From contig NZ_VWPH01000020.1 in NCBI RefSeq assembly GCF_008630535.1, positions 62,001 to 126,000 on the forward strand: a stretch of 64,000 bases of DNA, written 5' to 3'. Below are positions 36,077-43,812 of the stretch, piece after piece. Made by a program: the position numbers and the translations under genes. The DNA is from Saccharopolyspora hirsuta (lineage in GTDB: Bacteria > Actinomycetota > Actinomycetes > Mycobacteriales > Pseudonocardiaceae). The notes under the pieces were generated by a model, which was given only the letters and a program-made list of their open reading frames with translations, ran no database searches and was not told the DNA's origin. Position 1 is the first letter of the stretch; the number at the start of each line of letters is the position of its first letter.

Positions 36077-36330
36077 CACCGCTCCTCCGTCGTGTGTCCC
36101 AGTGCTCGTTCTGCCGGTGGCCGACCGAGAACCGGTCGGCCACCGGGCAGAACCGCCGCTGACCCGCAGCGTCCTCGGCCGGAGATCACGAGCGCCGCCC
36201 GGCTCGTGCGGCACGGCCAGACCGTCGTTGATCTCCTGCAGCTGTGGCCGCCCCGGCCCTGGTGCGCACTGCCGCCTCCACCGGTTGGTCACCTCACCGA
36301 GCTGGCCGGGGACTGTAACTCGCAACACAG

Positions 36331-36344
36331 TAGAACGTGTTCTT
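36331..36344. promoter_or_regulatory. KstR-like operator TAGAACGTGTTCTT
   Basis: Matches seven of the eight fixed positions of TnnAACnnGTTnnA, with the final A as T. It lies 255 bases upstream of the SDR start and probably serves the leftward SDR-ALDH-SDR unit. Confidence 0.65.
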
Positions 36345-36407
36345 TCACAGAGGCAAGACTCCCGGGAAAAACCCGAAGAAAATCGGATCAACGCACGTCG
36401 CGAGCAG

Positions 36408-36421
36408 TGAAACTCGTTCTA
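36408..36421. promoter_or_regulatory. KstR-like operator TGAAACTCGTTCTA
   Basis: Matches all eight fixed positions of TnnAACnnGTTnnA, in the middle of the divergent region. Confidence 0.75.
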
Positions 36422-36608
36422 ATCGATCCAGTTCGGACCCGGCACTCAGCTGCTCAACGAGCCATTCGAGCGAATGTCACTGCTCCGTTCGGTGCGATTT
36501 CGCTCCTCCACCCCTCCGTAGAACCCGTTCCGGATTTGAACCGGGACGACTTCTCCCCACCCGACAAGCGACTTGTCGACCTGGGCGCCCGGTCGGGATT
36601 ATGGTTGT

Positions 36609-36622
36609 TGAAACATGTTTCA
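36609..36622. promoter_or_regulatory. KstR-like operator TGAAACATGTTTCA
   Basis: A perfect 14-base palindrome and full consensus match, 26 bases upstream of the fadE26 start, where it would overlap the promoter. Confidence 0.85.
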
Positions 36623-36648
36623 CACGCTTCCGATCGCAGGAGGGGTGC

Positions 36649-37827
36649 ATGCGCATCGCCTACACGTCCGAGCAGGAGGAGCTGCGGGAGGAGCTGCGGC
36701 GCTACTTCGACAAGCTCATGACACCCGAGATCCGCGAGGAGCTGGCCGCGCACGGCGACTACGGCGACGGCGAGGCCTACCGGCAGGTGGTGCGGCAGAT
36801 GGGCGCCGACGGGTGGCTCGCGCTGGGCTGGCCCACCGAGTACGGCGGGCAGAACCGAAGCATGCTCGACCAGCTGATCTTCACCGACGAAGCGGCCATC
36901 GCCGGTGCGCCGGTGCCCTTCCTGACGCTCAACAGCATCGCCCCGACCATCATGCGCTTCGGCACCCCGGAGCAGAAGGCGCACTACCTGCCGAAGATCG
37001 CCGCCGGGGAGATCCACTTCGCAATCGGCTACTCCGAGCCGGAGGCCGGTACCGACCTGGCGTCGCTGCGCACCACCGCCGACCGCGATGGCGACGAGTA
37101 CGTGGTCAACGGGCAGAAGATGTGGACCAGCCTGATCCAGTACGCCGACTACGTGTGGCTGGCCTGCCGCACCGACCGCGAGGCCAAGAAGCACCGCGGG
37201 CTGAGCATCCTGATCGTGCCCACCGACTCCCCCGGCTTCTCCTGGACGCCGGTGCGCACGGTGGCCGGGCCGACCACCAGCGCGACCTACTACCAGGACG
37301 TGCGGGTGCCCGCGTCGTCGCTGGTGGGCGGGGAGAACGAGGGCTGGCCGCTGATCACCAACCAGCTCAACCACGAGCGCGTGGCGCTCACCTCCGCCGC
37401 CCCGCTGCGCTCCGCGCTGGACGAGGTCGTGGCGTGGGCGCGGGCAACCCGGCTCACCGACGGGCGGCGCGTGATCGACCAGGAGTGGGTGCGCCACCAC
37501 CTGGCCCGCGTGCACGCCGGTGCCGAGTTCCTCAAGCTGGTCAACTGGAAGATCGCCACCACCGTCGAGCAGCAGCCCGCCCCGGCCACCGCGTCGGCGA
37601 CGAAGGTCTTCGGCACCGAGTTCGCCACCGAGGCCTACCGCCTGCTGATGGAGGTGCTCGGCAGCGCGGCCCACATCCGCCGGGGCTCGCCCGGTGCGGC
37701 CCTGCGCGGCCGGATCGAGCGCATGCACCGCTCCTCGCTGATCCTCACCTTCGGCGGCGGGACCAACGAGGTCCAGCGCGACATCATCGCCGCCGTCGGC
37801 CTGGGCCTGCCCCCGGCCAAGCGCTGA
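36649..37827 (+). CDS. fadE26: Acyl-CoA dehydrogenase FadE26 (ChsE4-like), steroid side chain
   Basis: 392 residues from ATG at 36649 after AGGAGGGGTGC; the frame extends upstream without homology. ACAD signatures include GWLALGWPTEYGG, FAIGYSEPEAGTDLASLRTTA (flavin-contact segment) and a C-terminal LTFGGGTNEVQRDIIA. In M. tuberculosis FadE26-FadE27 form an alpha2-beta2 enzyme dehydrogenating cholesterol side-chain CoA esters. The pair with fadE27 and fadD17 in the same order supports that role. A KstR-like palindrome lies directly upstream. Confidence 0.88.
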   Translation: MRIAYTSEQEELREELRRYFDKLMTPEIREELAAHGDYGDGEAYRQVVRQMGADGWLALGWPTEYGGQNRSMLDQLIFTDEAAIAGAPVPFLTLNSIAPTIMRFGTPEQKAHYLPKIAAGEIHFAIGYSEPEAGTDLASLRTTADRDGDEYVVNGQKMWTSLIQYADYVWLACRTDREAKKHRGLSILIVPTDSPGFSWTPVRTVAGPTTSATYYQDVRVPASSLVGGENEGWPLITNQLNHERVALTSAAPLRSALDEVVAWARATRLTDGRRVIDQEWVRHHLARVHAGAEFLKLVNWKIATTVEQQPAPATASATKVFGTEFATEAYRLLMEVLGSAAHIRRGSPGAALRGRIERMHRSSLILTFGGGTNEVQRDIIAAVGLGLPPAKR

Positions 37828-37859
37828 CCGCAGGACGACCGGACTTCGAAGGAGAGCCC

Positions 37860-38954
37860 GTGGACTTCACCTTGACCGAGGCGCAGGACGACCTGGCCGA
37901 GCTCACCCGCAAGATCCTCGACGACCGCGTGACCAACGAGCGGCTGCGCGAGGTGGAGCGCGGCGAGGACCGGTTCGACCGTGCACTGTGGACGCAGCTG
38001 GCGGCGGCCGACGTGCTGTCCGCCGCACTCCCGGAATCCGTCGGAGGTGGCGGTTTCGGGCTGCTGGAGCAGTGCAGCGTGCTGGTCGAGCTCGGCCGCG
38101 CCGTCGCGCCGGTGCCCTACCTGAGCTCGATCACCGCAGCCGCCGCCGCGATCGCCCGCTTCGGCACCGACCAGCAGCGGCGCCGCTGGGCCGCCCCCGC
38201 CGCGCGCGGCGAGCTGGTGCTCACCGCCGCGCTGACCGAGGAGCACAACCCGACCCCGCGCGTCCCGTCCTGCCGCGCCGAGCACCGGGACGGCGAGTGG
38301 GTGCTCACCGGCAGCAAGACGGGCGTCCCGGCCGGTGCGATGGCCGACCTGGTCCTGGTTCCGGCGTCCACATCGGACGGACCTCGGGTGTTCGCGGTGG
38401 AACCGGACCGGATGTCGGTGCAGCGCCAGCGCGTCGTCGACTCCGACAGCGAGGCCTGGCTGGATCTGGACGGCGTCCGGGTCGGCGACGACCGGGTGCT
38501 CGGCGGCGACCCGGTGCTGGACTGGCTGCTGACCCGCGCCACCGTCGGGACGTGCGCGCACCAGGTCGGCGTCGTCTCGCGCGCCCTGGAGCTGACCAGC
38601 GAGTACGCCCGGGAGCGGGTGCAGTTCGGGCGGCCCATCGGCAGCTTCCAGGCGGTCGCCCAGCGGCTCGCCGACGCGTTCATCGACGTCGAAGCGGCGC
38701 GGCTGACGCTGTGGCAGGCCGCGTGGCGGCTGGCGGAGGGCCTGCCGTGCGAGGCCGAGGTCGCCACCGCGAAGTTCTGGGCCGCCGACGCCGGGCACCG
38801 CGTCGCGCACACCGCGGTCCACGTGCACGGCGGGGTCGGCATCGACCTGGACCACCCGCTGCACCGCTACTTCGTGGCGGCCAAGCGCAACGAGTTCGCG
38901 CTCGGCGGCGCGGAGGTGCAGCTCGGTCGGCTCGGCGACGCCCTGGCGGGCTGA
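37860..38954 (+). CDS. fadE27: Acyl-CoA dehydrogenase FadE27 (ChsE5-like), partner subunit
   Basis: 364 residues from a GTG at 37860 with GAAGGAGAG upstream. It has the ACAD fold (PESVGGGGFGLLEQ, ARERVQFGRPIGSFQAVAQRLAD, HGGVGIDLDHPLHRYFVAAKR) but is shorter and less conserved in the flavin-binding middle (LTAALTEEHNPTPR). This is typical of the second subunit in heteromeric steroid ACADs, where active sites are shared. It is 32 bases behind fadE26, and its stop is one base before fadD17. Confidence 0.87.
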   Translation: MDFTLTEAQDDLAELTRKILDDRVTNERLREVERGEDRFDRALWTQLAAADVLSAALPESVGGGGFGLLEQCSVLVELGRAVAPVPYLSSITAAAAAIARFGTDQQRRRWAAPAARGELVLTAALTEEHNPTPRVPSCRAEHRDGEWVLTGSKTGVPAGAMADLVLVPASTSDGPRVFAVEPDRMSVQRQRVVDSDSEAWLDLDGVRVGDDRVLGGDPVLDWLLTRATVGTCAHQVGVVSRALELTSEYARERVQFGRPIGSFQAVAQRLADAFIDVEAARLTLWQAAWRLAEGLPCEAEVATAKFWAADAGHRVAHTAVHVHGGVGIDLDHPLHRYFVAAKRNEFALGGAEVQLGRLGDALAG

Positions 38955-38955
38955 C

Positions 38956-40521
38956 ATGACGCCGACCGTGACCGAGTTCCTGCTGGCGCGCGCCGACGAC
39001 GAGCGCTGCGGCCTGCGCTTCGAAGACCGCTCGTGGTCGTGGCGCGAGGTGGTGCGCACCTGCGCGCAGTACGCATCGCTGCTGCGCTCGCTTCGCCGCC
39101 CCGGCCCGTTCCACGTCGGGGTGCTGCTCGGCAACGTCCCGGAGTTCACCTTCCTGCTCGGCGGTGCGGCCTTCTCCGGTGCGGTGCTGGTCGGGTTGAA
39201 CCCGACGCGGCGGGGCGAGGCGCTGGCCCGCGACGTGCGGTTGACCGACTGCCAGCTGATCGTCACCGACATCGCGCACGCCGACCTGCTCGCGGGCCTG
39301 GACCTGGGTGTTCCGGTGCTGCTGGTGGACACCCCGCCGTGGTCGGCGCTGCTGGCCGAGCACGCCGGGGCCGAACTCGCCCCCGTCGCGGCCGGTCCCG
39401 ACGACCTGCTGGTGCTGGTGTTCACCTCCGGCACCGGCGGCGATCCCAAAGCGGTCCGCTGCACGCACGGCAAGATCGCCTTCCCCGGCCGGATGCTGGC
39501 CGAGCGCTTCGGGCTCACCGGCGAGGACGTCACCTACGTGGCGATGCCGCTGTTCCACTCCAACGCCCTGATGGCGGGGTGGGCGGTCGGCGCCGCCGCC
39601 GGTGCGACCATCGCGCTGCGCCGCCGCTTCTCCGCGTCCGGATTCCTCCCGGACGTGCGGCGGTTCGGCGTCACCTACGCCAACTACGTGGGCAAACCCC
39701 TCGCGCACGTGCTGGCCACCCCGCCGCGGCCGGACGACGCGGACAACCCGCTGCGCCTGGTGTACGGCAACGAGGCCAACGAGCAGGACGTGCGGCGGTT
39801 CGCCGAGCGGTTCGGCTGCCGGGTGGTGGACGGGTTCGGCTCCACCGAGGGCGGCATCGCGATCGCCCGCACCCCGGACACCCCGCCGGGCGCGCTCGGC
39901 CGCCTGCCCGACGGCGTGGCCGTGCTGGACCCGGACACCGGGAAGCCCTGCGCCACCGCGCGGTTCTCGCCCGACGGGCAGCTGCTCAACCCCGACGAGG
40001 CCATCGGCGAGCTGGTCAACACCACCGGCTCGGGCTGGTTCGCCGGGTACTACAACGCCCCGGACGCCGACGCGGAGCGGATGCGCGACGGCATGTACTG
40101 GAGCGGTGACCTCGCCTACCTGGACGCCGACGGCTTCTGCCACTTCGCCGGGCGCACCGCCGACTGGCTGCGGGTGGACGGCGAGAACCTGGCGACCGCG
40201 CCGATCGAGCGGATCCTGCTGCGCCACCCGGAGATCCGCGAGGCGGCGGTCTACGCGGTCCCGGACCCGGCGGTGGGCGACCAGGTGATGGCCGCGCTGG
40301 TCACCACGGCCGACTTCCGCCCCGAGACCGTCGCGGACTTCCTGGCCGCCCAGCCGGATCTGGGCCCGAAGCAGTGGCCGCGCTACCTCCGGCTGGCCGC
40401 CGACCTGCCCCGCACGGCGACCCACAAGATCCTCAAGCGCCATCTGATGACCGAAGCCCTGGACACCACCGATCCCGTCTACCACCGCGAAGGCTCCAAC
40501 TACGCGCGCCACCCGGGGTGA
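38956..40521 (+). CDS. fadD17: Steroid acyl-CoA ligase FadD17-like
   Basis: 521 residues. The adenylate-forming signature is VFTSGTGGDPKAVRCTHG, with VDGFGSTEGG, YWSGDLAYLDADGFCHFAGRTADWLRVDGENL (hinge and C-terminal domain) and the lysine-bearing TATHKILKRHL. FadD17 activates sterol side-chain carboxylates to CoA thioesters in Actinobacteria. Gene order fadE26-fadE27-fadD17 is the same as Rv3504-Rv3506. The stop abuts the convergent hydrolase stop with no intergenic base, so transcripts overlap. Confidence 0.88.
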   Translation: MTPTVTEFLLARADDERCGLRFEDRSWSWREVVRTCAQYASLLRSLRRPGPFHVGVLLGNVPEFTFLLGGAAFSGAVLVGLNPTRRGEALARDVRLTDCQLIVTDIAHADLLAGLDLGVPVLLVDTPPWSALLAEHAGAELAPVAAGPDDLLVLVFTSGTGGDPKAVRCTHGKIAFPGRMLAERFGLTGEDVTYVAMPLFHSNALMAGWAVGAAAGATIALRRRFSASGFLPDVRRFGVTYANYVGKPLAHVLATPPRPDDADNPLRLVYGNEANEQDVRRFAERFGCRVVDGFGSTEGGIAIARTPDTPPGALGRLPDGVAVLDPDTGKPCATARFSPDGQLLNPDEAIGELVNTTGSGWFAGYYNAPDADAERMRDGMYWSGDLAYLDADGFCHFAGRTADWLRVDGENLATAPIERILLRHPEIREAAVYAVPDPAVGDQVMAALVTTADFRPETVADFLAAQPDLGPKQWPRYLRLAADLPRTATHKILKRHLMTEALDTTDPVYHREGSNYARHPG

Positions 40522-41658
40522 TCAGAGGTTCTCGGCGAAGAAGCCCAGCACGTGGTGGCGGATCGCGCGGACCGAGTCCGCCGGATCGATCGCGCCGACC
40601 AGCCGGATGCGGTCCTCCTCGCTCATCAGGCCCGCTGCCTGGAGCTGCGGTGCCACGACTCCGTGGTCGGTGAACACCCAGTGGTTCGCGTCGGTGAGCT
40701 GCTCCCAGCTGGCGCTGCCGCGGTCGAGGACTGCGCGCCAGGTGCGCTCGAACCGCTCGTCGCGGAAGCCGTCGGTCCCGAGCAGCAGCAGCGGGCGGTC
40801 CACCCCGTGCTCGGCGACCGGCAGCAGCGCACCGTCCTCGCCGGGCCGCTCCGGGAGGAGGTCCAAGTAGCCCTCCAGGTTGATCGCCGCCTTGAGCCTC
40901 GAGTCCTCGTACAGCGCTTCGGCCGCGGTCGCCCCGCCCGCCGAGTGCCCGTACATCCCGATCCGGGTCACGTCCAGCGCGCGGGCGAGATCTTCGGGCA
41001 CGGCGTCCGAGCCGGGCAGCTCGGTCACCGCGTCCAGCACGAACCGGGTGTCGGCAACTCGGGTGGCGAGCATCCTGCGGAACAGCTGCGGGTCCGCGCG
41101 CGGATCGCCCGGCATGGAGATCGTGCGCAGCCGACCGCCGGGGAACTCCACCTCGGTGGTCTCCCCCGGGTGGTCGAAGGACAGCACCACGTGACCGCGG
41201 CTGGCCAGCTCCTCGGCGAGCCCGGTGCCGAACGTCCGCGGATCGGCACCGCCCGGGCTGTGCAGCAGCACCGGCCACCTGCCCGGCAGCACCGGCGCAC
41301 CGACGTGCGAGTGGGACCTGGTGGCCGCCCAGTCCACCCCCTCGGTCGGCAGCTCCGGGTGGGCCACCGGATCGATCACCGCGAACGCCTCCGCGGCCGC
41401 CGGGGTGAGGTGCGGCGCCACCGGGCAACCGCGGACGTCCCCGGCCGGGTAGAACGCCGAGACCATCAGCTCGCGGCCCTCGATCCCGCTGTCCCACGGG
41501 TCGTTCCGGGACGGGTCGACCAGGTGCAGCGCGATGACCCCGACGGCGTGCGGACCGCTGGGCTCGGGCAGCCGCAGCGTCACCCCTCCAGCACGGTGCG
41601 CCGGACCTGAGCAGTCGTGCGCCGGAAACGGCGCGGGAACCACGATTCCGCTGAACAT
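40522..41658 (-). CDS. PAF-acetylhydrolase-like alpha/beta hydrolase
   Basis: 378 residues from ATG at 41658 with GGAAG 5 bases upstream; homology begins at VTLRLPEPSGPHAVG (residue 26), so a later GTG start is possible. The nucleophile elbow GHSAGG has Ser239. An earlier VLLHSPGG and SFDHPGETTEV and a late His (DANHWVFTDHG) fit the PAF-AH/dienelactone hydrolase family. No signal peptide is seen. It sits convergent to fadD17 and behind a MerR gene; a link to sterol-ester or lactone hydrolysis is only a guess. Confidence 0.72.
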   Translation of the reverse strand: MFSGIVVPAPFPAHDCSGPAHRAGGVTLRLPEPSGPHAVGVIALHLVDPSRNDPWDSGIEGRELMVSAFYPAGDVRGCPVAPHLTPAAAEAFAVIDPVAHPELPTEGVDWAATRSHSHVGAPVLPGRWPVLLHSPGGADPRTFGTGLAEELASRGHVVLSFDHPGETTEVEFPGGRLRTISMPGDPRADPQLFRRMLATRVADTRFVLDAVTELPGSDAVPEDLARALDVTRIGMYGHSAGGATAAEALYEDSRLKAAINLEGYLDLLPERPGEDGALLPVAEHGVDRPLLLLGTDGFRDERFERTWRAVLDRGSASWEQLTDANHWVFTDHGVVAPQLQAAGLMSEEDRIRLVGAIDPADSVRAIRHHVLGFFAENL

Positions 41659-41762
41659 GTGCACTTCCGTTCCGAGCCCCGCGACGGGGATCGCTGAGTT
41701 CCTGCGTCCCGCTCAGCAGCAGCGGCAGCTCGCGTCGCCGCGCAGGACGAGATCGGCCGACC

Positions 41763-42515
41763 TCACTGCGCGGACAGCAGTTCGCGCGCCTTGTCCACGT
41801 AGTCCATCAATTCGGTGCCAGCGACGTCCGCGTACTCAGCGCCGAAGCCGCGCTCGCGGATGAGCCCGACCATCGCCTCCGACAGCCCGGGGTCCCGCGC
41901 CGTGAACACCTCCACCAGCCCGAAGAACCACCGCGCCGCGGCGAGCACTTCGGGCGCGTCCACCGGATCCCCGGCCAGGCAGTGCCGCGCCAGCCTCGCC
42001 GTGACCAGCGGCCATTCGGTGTTCAGCAGCTCCCGACCGCGCGAGCCCAGCTCGTCGGCCCGTGCTTCCAGCGCGGCCCGCTGCTCCGCCGGGATGTGGT
42101 TGCCGAAGACGTTCACCGACCCGAAGAGGCCGAGCAGAGCACCGGTGTCCGGTCCGCTGGCGCCGTTGAGCTGGTCGAGCAGGAACTGGGTCCGGTCGCG
42201 CAGCGCGGTCAGCCGGGCGATCTGCTCGTCCAGCCCGTCGAGGTGGTCGGCCAGCTCCTCGCGCAGCGCACCGGATTCGACCAGCAGTCCCCCGATCTCC
42301 TCCAACGACATCCCCAGCTCGCGCAGCAGCCGGATCTGGCACAGCCGCTGCAGGTCGCCGTCGGTGTACCTGCGGTGCCCGGACCCGGTCCGGGCGCTCG
42401 GCCGCAGCAGGCCGAGCTCGTCGTAGTGGTGCAGCGCGCGCACGGTGGTGCCAGTGGCCTTGGCCAGCGCGCCGATGCTCCACCGCGGCTCGTCCGCGCA
42501 GTCGGTTCCGCTCAT
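41763..42515 (-). CDS. MerR-family regulator with TipAS-like C-terminal domain
   Basis: 250 residues. Residues 12-80 are a MerR HTH (WSIGALAKATGTTVRALHHYDELGLLRPSARTGSGHRRY) followed by a coiled coil (LADHLDGLDEQIARLTALRDRTQFLLDQL). Residues about 130-250 resemble the TipAS antibiotic-recognition domain (EARADELGSRGRELLNTEWPLVTARL, FTARDPGLSEAMVGLIRERGFG). TipAL-type activators respond to hydrophobic ligands. It may control the hydrolase 104 bases downstream. Confidence 0.85.
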   Translation of the reverse strand: MSGTDCADEPRWSIGALAKATGTTVRALHHYDELGLLRPSARTGSGHRRYTDGDLQRLCQIRLLRELGMSLEEIGGLLVESGALREELADHLDGLDEQIARLTALRDRTQFLLDQLNGASGPDTGALLGLFGSVNVFGNHIPAEQRAALEARADELGSRGRELLNTEWPLVTARLARHCLAGDPVDAPEVLAAARWFFGLVEVFTARDPGLSEAMVGLIRERGFGAEYADVAGTELMDYVDKARELLSAQ

Positions 42516-42599
42516 GGCACCGACACTAGGACCTCCCGCGACGTGAGGTTCAAGCCGAGCAGCCGCTCTCCGCCGCCCGGTCCGCAGGCTGCCGGGCGC

Positions 42600-43703
42600 T
42601 CAGCGGAGACCGTCGAGGCGGTTGATCGTCGCGTCCAGCTCGGCGAGCAGGTCGGCCATCACGTCGGCGACCGGGCGGACCTGGTTCATCCGGCCCACGA
42701 TCTGGCCCACCGGCATCGACACCACGGACGGGTCCGCGGCGCGCATGATCCGCTGGTGCGCCTCGCTGACCAGGATGTTCTGCAGCGGCATCGGCAGCGG
42801 GTCCGGCGCGCCGGGCTCCGCCCAGGCGTCGGTCCACCGGGTTTTGAGCAGCCGCGCGGGTTTCCCGGTGTAGATCCGGGAGCGCACCGTGTCGCTGGAG
42901 CCCGCCGCCAGCAGCGCCTGCTGCGTCACCGCGTTGCCCGGGAGCTGCTGGTACTCGGTGGTGGCCAGCCAGTACGAGCCCATCCACGCACCGCTGGCCC
43001 CGAGCGCGAGCGCCGCCGCGACCTGCCGACCGGAGCCGATCCCACCGGCCGCCAGCACCGGTGCCCGGTCGCCGACCGCGTCGACGACCTCCGGCACCAG
43101 CACCATGCTGGCGATCTCCCCGGTGTGCCCACCGGCCTCGTGGCCCTGCGCCACGACGATGTCCACCCCGTTGTCGACGTGCCGCACCGCGTGCTCCGCC
43201 TTGCCCGCCAGCGCCGCCACCAGCACGTCGTGCCCGTGCGCCTGCTCGATGACGTCCACCGGCGGCGAGCCCAGCGCGTTGGCGATCAGCCGCACCGGGT
43301 GGCGCAGCGCGACGTCCACGTGCGACCGGGCCACCGAGTGCAGCCAGCCCAGCACCCCCTCCCGCTGCTGCTCGTCGGCGGGCAGCTCCGGCACGCCCAG
43401 CGCGTCGAGCGTGCGGTGGACGAACTCCCGGTGCTCGGGCGGGATGAGCTCCGCCAGGTCGACCGCGGCGCCCTCGGTGGGGATCTTCGCGGGCATCACC
43501 ACGTCCACCCCGTAGGGCTTGCCGCCGGTGTTGGCGTCCATCCAGTCCAGCACCGCGTCCAGGTCGTCGGCGTCGTTGAACCGCACGCAGCCCAGCACCC
43601 CGAGCCCGCCGGCCCTGCTGATCGCCGCCGCGACGTGCTCGGACGGGGTGAACCCGACGATCGGGTGCTCGATGCCCAAGGTGTCGCACAGTGGTGTTCG
43701 CAT
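42600..43703 (-). CDS. Nitronate monooxygenase-family flavoenzyme
   Basis: 367 residues from ATG at 43703 with GAGGA 4 bases upstream. TIM-barrel FMN enzyme motifs include RAGGLGVLGC, VAQGHEAGGHTGEIASMVLVPEVV with the active-site His, and VLAAGGIGSGRQVAAALALGASGAWMGS (phosphate loop). Relatives include 2-nitropropane dioxygenase-like proteins of steroid loci such as IpdC, but this sequence is closer in style to Rv1894c-type proteins as I recall them. It lies 109 bases downstream of fadD19 on the same strand. A role in steroid breakdown is plausible but unproven. Confidence 0.75.
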   Translation of the reverse strand: MRTPLCDTLGIEHPIVGFTPSEHVAAAISRAGGLGVLGCVRFNDADDLDAVLDWMDANTGGKPYGVDVVMPAKIPTEGAAVDLAELIPPEHREFVHRTLDALGVPELPADEQQREGVLGWLHSVARSHVDVALRHPVRLIANALGSPPVDVIEQAHGHDVLVAALAGKAEHAVRHVDNGVDIVVAQGHEAGGHTGEIASMVLVPEVVDAVGDRAPVLAAGGIGSGRQVAAALALGASGAWMGSYWLATTEYQQLPGNAVTQQALLAAGSSDTVRSRIYTGKPARLLKTRWTDAWAEPGAPDPLPMPLQNILVSEAHQRIMRAADPSVVSMPVGQIVGRMNQVRPVADVMADLLAELDATINRLDGLR

Positions 43704-43768
43704 TGGTTCCTCATCTGTCCTTTCCGGATGCGGCGCGAGCCGAGCTGCGGAGTTCCGCCCCGCGGGAC

Positions 43769-43790
43769 CGCAGTTTCAGCTGAAACTGCG
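43769..43790. promoter_or_regulatory. 22-base perfect palindrome between fadD19 and the nitronate monooxygenase gene
   Basis: CGCAGTTTCAG is followed directly by its complement CTGAAACTGCG with no spacer, 66 bases upstream of the monooxygenase start and 22 bases after the fadD19 stop. The absence of a loop favours a dimer-binding operator over a terminator, but it could also cruciform. The binding protein is unknown. Confidence 0.5.
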
Positions 43791-43812
43791 CGCCAGGACC
43801 TCCGGTCGCACG

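Larger units (their letters stand above)
36077..36648. promoter_or_regulatory. 572-base divergent promoter region with three KstR-like boxes
   Basis: The only gene-free stretch over 300 bases. It separates the leftward SDR-ALDH-SDR(-mce4) unit from the rightward fadE26-fadE27-fadD17 unit. The right half is clearly lower in GC. It carries KstR-like sites at 36331, 36408 and 36609 and a CGACAAG-CGA-CTTGTCG inverted repeat at 36562-36578. Open frames crossing it are not coding. Confidence 0.8.

Noticed and set aside
36562..36578. CGACAAG-CGA-CTTGTCG as a KstR2 operator
   Set aside because: KstR2 sites have CAAG and CTTG two bases apart; here the spacer is three, and no KstR2 regulon genes flank it.
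40522..41658. Calling the PAF-acetylhydrolase-like protein a cholesterol esterase
   Set aside because: Only the alpha/beta-hydrolase family can be recognised; location beside fadD17 is convergent and there is no KstR-like site upstream of it.
42600..43703. Assigning the nitronate-monooxygenase-like gene as ipdC
   Set aside because: The sequence around the N-terminus and active site does not resemble Rv3553 as I recall it, and no ipdAB genes are nearby.
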